Part shown: positions 60,792-64,000 of the stretch, piece after piece
How positions within the stretch are numbered: the first letter of the stretch is position 1
Layout of the letters: every line of letters starts with the position of its first letter
From: Streptomyces sp. WM6386
GTDB lineage: Bacteria; Actinomycetota; Actinomycetes; Streptomycetales; Streptomycetaceae
Length of the DNA: 64,000 nucleotides
Assembly: GCF_000972385.1 (NCBI RefSeq)
Contig: NZ_JXTE01000001.1
Coordinates: 186,001 to 250,000, forward strand
Reading direction: 5' to 3'
Position numbers and translations under genes: made by a program
The notes under the pieces: generated by a model
Databases searched by the model: none
What the model saw: the letters and a program-made list of their open reading frames with translations, nothing else
Told to the model about the DNA's origin: nothing

Positions 60792-61963
60792 TAGGACCGG
60801 TGGCGCAGCAGCGCGCAGACGAGGTTCTCCTGGACGGCGCGCATCCGGCGCAGCAGGTCGGGCTTCTGGGACTGGTTGATCTGGGTGGTGACCGAGAGCG
60901 TCAGTGACCGCTGCCCGTCCGGAGTGGCCGCCATCAGCTGGGTGTAGCCGAGGGTGTTGCCGGTGTGCCCCAGCATCACGCCGCAGCGGGTGGTGTAGCG
61001 GAAGATGCCGAGCCCCGCGTCGTTGCGCCCGGGCCCCTTGGGCTCGGAGTTGCCGGGGATCCAGTCGCGCTGCTGCTCCACGACCTGCGGGCCGTACAGT
61101 CGTCCTTCGGCGTAACCGCGGATGAAGCGCGTCAGGTCGGAGGGCGTGGAGACGATTCCGCCCGAGGCCCACACGCCGGACATGCCCAGGACCTCGCTCA
61201 CGTCCTCGGGCGGGTCGGGCGGGGTCACGTCGTAGCCGTGCAGATACGGCTTCGGCATGCGGTACCCCTGCGGCAGGCTGGTGTCGCGCAGGCCCAGCGG
61301 CCGGTACACCAGCTTGTGCAGCAGTTGTTCGTACGGGATGCGGGTGGCCGCCTCCGCCATCAGGGCCACGGCGATGTTGTCCGAGTTGGAGTACTGGTAC
61401 CGGGAGCCCGGCGCGAACCGCAGGGGTTCGCCGGCGGCGAAGTCCAGCAGCTTGCGGGAGTCGAAGCGGTGCCGGGGGTCGGCGAGGACGATCTTCAGGA
61501 ACCCGGGGCTCTGCGAGTAGTCGGGCAGGCCGCTGGTGTGGTGCAGCAGCTGGCGCAGTGTCACGGCGTGCCAGGCCTTGGGCAGGTGAGGCAGCCGCTC
61601 ACCGAGGGTGTCGTCCAGGTCCAGGGTGTTCCGGTCGACGAGGGAGAGCGCGACCGCGCCGCTGAAGGCCTTGGCCGTACTGGCGATACGCATGTGATCG
61701 TGGGGCGTGGGCCGACGGCCGGTGTCGAGATCGGCGACCCCGGCCCTGAGGACCCGGCTGGTCCTGCCGTCCCGGAGCACGGCGATGACGCCGGGCGGAC
61801 CGCCGGGCGCGTCGACCAGGTCCTCCAGCTGCTGCCGGAGCCCGGCGTCGGAGTGTGGTCCGGGAGGCGTGGCCGCGACGGCGGCGGTCTGTGACAGGGC
61901 GGCCAGAGAAGCCGCGATCAGTGCGACGGCCGTACGGCGACGGAATCCGGAGGGGACAGGCAT
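60791..61963 (-). CDS. secreted serine hydrolase (beta-lactamase class C / DD-peptidase fold)
   Basis: The 390-residue protein has a signal peptide (1-31) and a class C beta-lactamase/D-alanyl-D-alanine peptidase fold. The nucleophile Ser95 is in IASTAK (S-x-x-K, Lys98), the second motif is YSN (YQYSNSDN) and the third is HTGNT. It may cut cell-wall peptides or esters; resistance is not implied. The stop codon TAG uses the last base of the neighbouring IS element plus the duplicated TA, so the protein end is unchanged. It converges on the ABC-F gene. Confidence 0.92.
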   Translation of the reverse strand: MPVPSGFRRRTAVALIAASLAALSQTAAVAATPPGPHSDAGLRQQLEDLVDAPGGPPGVIAVLRDGRTSRVLRAGVADLDTGRRPTPHDHMRIASTAKAFSGAVALSLVDRNTLDLDDTLGERLPHLPKAWHAVTLRQLLHHTSGLPDYSQSPGFLKIVLADPRHRFDSRKLLDFAAGEPLRFAPGSRYQYSNSDNIAVALMAEAATRIPYEQLLHKLVYRPLGLRDTSLPQGYRMPKPYLHGYDVTPPDPPEDVSEVLGMSGVWASGGIVSTPSDLTRFIRGYAEGRLYGPQVVEQQRDWIPGNSEPKGPGRNDAGLGIFRYTTRCGVMLGHTGNTLGYTQLMAATPDGQRSLTLSVTTQINQSQKPDLLRRMRAVQENLVCALLRHRS

Positions 61964-62151
61964 GGACTCTCCCGGGCAGGCGGGACGGGGTGGACTGACC
62001 CGCCCAGCTTCGCCCCGCCCGGATCCGGGCAGCCGGTCAAGCTACTGCACCTGGCGCAACGGGAAGGGCGCGAAGCGCCTCTTCCAGGGGCGCGGGGAAC
62101 TGCGCGACCAGCCGCGACGGCCCCGCAGTCTCCCCACCATCGGCGAAGCCG
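61964..62151. repeat. intergenic region with GC repeat copy
   Basis: The part 62041-62145 contains AGGGGCGCGGGGAACTGCGC and GACCAGCCGCGACGGCCCCG, a copy of the dispersed repeat. No gene is seen. It lies after Tex and before the divergent-oriented start of the serine hydrolase, so it may hold the hydrolase promoter. Confidence 0.6.
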
Positions 62152-64000
62152 TCAGCGCTTGCCCTTCTTCGGATCAAGCAGCCCGGCCTTGCGCAACGCA
62201 TCCGCCATCGCGCTGTTGGCCGGCGGCGGCGCCGCCTGACGCGAACCGCCCCCCTGCCCACCACGGCCGCCGCCCTGCCGCTGCTGGCCCTGCTGCCGCT
62301 GCTGGGGCGGACGTCCGCCCCGCTGTCGGCGCTCGCCCCCGCCACCCTGCTGATCCTGGGGAGCCGATTCGTCGTCCAGCCGCAGCGTCAGCGAGATCCG
62401 CTTGCGCGGGATGTCGATGTCGAGAACCTTCACCTTGACGATGTCACCCGGCTTCACCACGTCCCGCGGGTCCTTCACGAAGGTCTTCGACAGTGCCGAG
62501 ACATGCGCGAGACCGTCCTGGTGGACACCGACGTCGATGAACGCCCCGAAGGCCGCCACGTTGGTGACGACGCCCTCCAGGACCATCCCGGACGTCAGGT
62601 CGGAGATCTTCTCGACGCCCTCCTTGAAGGTGGCCGTCTTGAACGCGGGCCGCGGGTCACGCCCCGGCTTCTCCAGCTCCTTGAGGATGTCGGAGACGGT
62701 GGGCAGACCGAAGGTCTCGTCCACGAACTCCTGGGGCCGCAGGGAGCGCAGCACGCCCGTGTTGCCGATCAGGGACGCGACCTCCCGGCCCGCGGTCTTC
62801 ACCATGCGCCGGACCACCGGATACGCCTCGGGGTGCACGCTGGACGCGTCCAGCGGGTCGTCGCCGCCGCGGATCCGCAGAAAGCCCGCGCACTGCTCAT
62901 AGGCCTTCGGACCCAGCCGGGCCACCTTCTTCAGTGCGGTGCGCGAAGTGAAGGGACCGTTGGCGTCGCGGTGCGCCACGATGTTCTCGGCGAGGCCGGA
63001 GGTGATGCCGGAGACCCGGGCGAGCAGCGGGGCCGACGCCGTGTTGACGTCCACCCCCACACCGTTCACACAGTCCTCCACCACCGCGTCCAGCGAACGC
63101 GACAGCTTCACCTCGGACAGGTCGTGCTGGTACTGGCCCACACCGATGGACTTCGGATCGATCTTCACCAGCTCGGCCAGCGGGTCCTGGAGACGGCGGG
63201 CGATCGACACCGCGCCGCGCAGCGACACGTCCATGTCCGGCAGTTCCTGCGAGGCGAAGGCCGACGCCGAGTACACGGACGCGCCCGCCTCGGACACCAT
63301 CACCTTGGTGAGCTGCAACTCGGGGTGCTTGGTGATGAGTTCGCCGGCGAGCTTGTCGGTCTCGCGGGACGCCGTGCCGTTGCCGATCGCGATCAGGTCG
63401 ACCGCGTGCTCCTTGGCGAGGCGGGCCAGCTTGGCGATCGCCTCGTCCCACTTGTTGGCCGGGACGTGCGGGTAGATGACGTCGGTGGCGACGACCTTGC
63501 CGGTGGCGTCGACGACGGCGACCTTCACGCCCGTCCGGAACCCGGGGTCCAGGCCCAGCGTCGAGCGCGTGCCGGCGGGGGCGGCGAGCAGCAGGTCGCG
63601 GAGGTTCGCCGCGAAGACGTTCACCGCCTCGTCCTCGGCGGCGGTACGCAGGCGCAGTCGCAGGTCGATGCCGAGGTGCACCAGGATGCGGGTGCGCCAG
63701 GCCCAACGGACGGTGTCCGTGAGCCACTTGTCGCCGGGGCGGCCGCGGTCGGCGATCTGGAACCTGTGCGCGACGATTCCCTCGTACGAGGAGGGACCGG
63801 GCTGCTCGGAAGGCTCCTCCGGCTCCAGGACGAGGTCGAGGACGTCCTCCTTCTCGCCGCGCAGCATGGCCAGGACGCGGTGCGAGGGCAGCTGCTTGAA
63901 GGGCTCGGCGAAGTCGAAGTAGTCGGCGAACTTGGCGCCCGCCTCCTCCTTGCCCTCCTTCACCTTGGCGGCGAGGCGGCCGCGCACCCACATGCGCTCG
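62152..64000 (-). CDS. Tex-family S1 RNA-binding transcription accessory protein (cut by window edge)
   Basis: The C-terminal 615 residues of a Tex/YdcI-type protein are present; the start lies beyond the right edge. Recognisable parts in order are the YqgF/RuvC-like domain ([19 protein letters not shown]), the helix-hairpin-helix region ([21 protein letters not shown] and [20 protein letters not shown]) and an S1 RNA-binding domain ([27 protein letters not shown]). The C-terminus is a Gln/Gly/Arg-rich tail (about 50 residues, RGG-like) ending LLDPKKGKR. Tex binds RNA and is thought to affect transcription elongation or resolution of nucleic-acid structures. Confidence 0.93.
   Translation of the reverse strand, partial: ERMWVRGRLAAKVKEGKEEAGAKFADYFDFAEPFKQLPSHRVLAMLRGEKEDVLDLVLEPEEPSEQPGPSSYEGIVAHRFQIADRGRPGDKWLTDTVRWAWRTRILVHLGIDLRLRLRTAAEDEAVNVFAANLRDLLLAAPAGTRSTLGLDPGFRTGVKVAVVDATGKVVATDVIYPHVPANKWDEAIAKLARLAKEHAVDLIAIGNGTASRETDKLAGELITKHPELQLTKVMVSEAGASVYSASAFASQELPDMDVSLRGAVSIARRLQDPLAELVKIDPKSIGVGQYQHDLSEVKLSRSLDAVVEDCVNGVGVDVNTASAPLLARVSGITSGLAENIVAHRDANGPFTSRTALKKVARLGPKAYEQCAGFLRIRGGDDPLDASSVHPEAYPVVRRMVKTAGREVASLIGNTGVLRSLRPQEFVDETFGLPTVSDILKELEKPGRDPRPAFKTATFKEGVEKISDLTSGMVLEGVVTNVAAFGAFIDVGVHQDGLAHVSALSKTFVKDPRDVVKPGDIVKVKVLDIDIPRKRISLTLRLDDESAPQDQQGGGGERRQRGGRPPQQRQQGQQRQGGGRGGQGGGSRQAAPPPANSAMADALRKAGLLDPKKGKR

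Noticed and set aside
60791..61963. Beta-lactamase resistance gene
   Set aside because: The fold and SxxK motif are shared with many peptidases and esterases. The third motif is HTG, and nothing indicates antibiotic hydrolysis.

Overview
The window is a piece of a Streptomyces chromosome. The evidence is very high GC with GC-biased third codon positions, GTG and TTG starts, a small two-domain laccase, a WhiB-like protein, an SsgA-family sporulation protein, a GPP34 protein, an X-Pro dipeptidyl-peptidase with a twin M14 peptidase, and two in-frame TTA (bldA-type) codons. From memory, the first 26 kb resembles the S. coelicolor SCO6707-SCO6722 neighbourhood (ligase, PolDom, SLAC, Wbl, ssgD). 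I could not check this.

Layout. 0-2.6 kb: a divergent NHEJ-type pair (ATP-dependent ligase, cut by the left edge, and LigD-like polymerase) and a methyltransferase. 3-9 kb: a secreted redox/sugar set, namely a cupredoxin-Ig-DUF1080 protein translationally coupled to a ThuA/sugar-dehydrogenase protein, with a divergent Tat-exported laccase. 9-14.4 kb: a LacI regulator, a broken gene, a VOC protein, a Wbl protein and an (alpha/alpha)6-type glycosidase. 14.4-19.7 kb: the most unusual locus, with three related but atypical tRNA genes placed around a zinc-ribbon SDR protein, a leucine-rich-repeat protein, a frameshifted HExxH/VWA protein and an unrecognised helical protein. 19.8-31 kb: acyl-ACP desaturase with a triple operator, DDAH, an ABC-F protein with a long leader, GPP34, a PEP-mutase-family protein, ssgD and small genes including endonuclease V. 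31-36.7 kb: a beta-oxidation operon (CoA transferase, acyl-CoA dehydrogenase, thiolase, FadB). 37-45 kb: a benzoylformate-decarboxylase-like enzyme, IclR, a sugar-type ABC importer, an SDR and a MerR regulator. 44.9-47.5 kb: a tightly overlapping macro-domain / PfkB-kinase / lipoprotein / 27-residue peptide / DUF6766 operon. 47.7-54.4 kb: secreted peptidases and a BCCT osmolyte transporter. 54.5-64 kb: D-amino-acid oxidase, a conserved unknown, an amidase, a second ABC-F protein, an IS630-type element, a serine hydrolase and Tex (cut by the right edge).

How parts fit together. The 3-9 kb set looks like extracellular oxidation and cleavage of sugars coupled to copper redox proteins. The 31-36.7 kb operon provides a full fatty-acid or branched acyl-CoA oxidation spiral. 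The 14.4-19.7 kb tRNA locus has no obvious role in ordinary translation and is my best candidate for an undescribed system. Several genes (10.2-10.6 kb, 17.4 and 18.2 kb, 30.55 and 30.84 kb) carry frameshifts, some at G/C homopolymer runs, so sequencing error must be excluded before they are called pseudogenes. No rRNA, CRISPR array, prophage or biosynthetic megasynthase is present.
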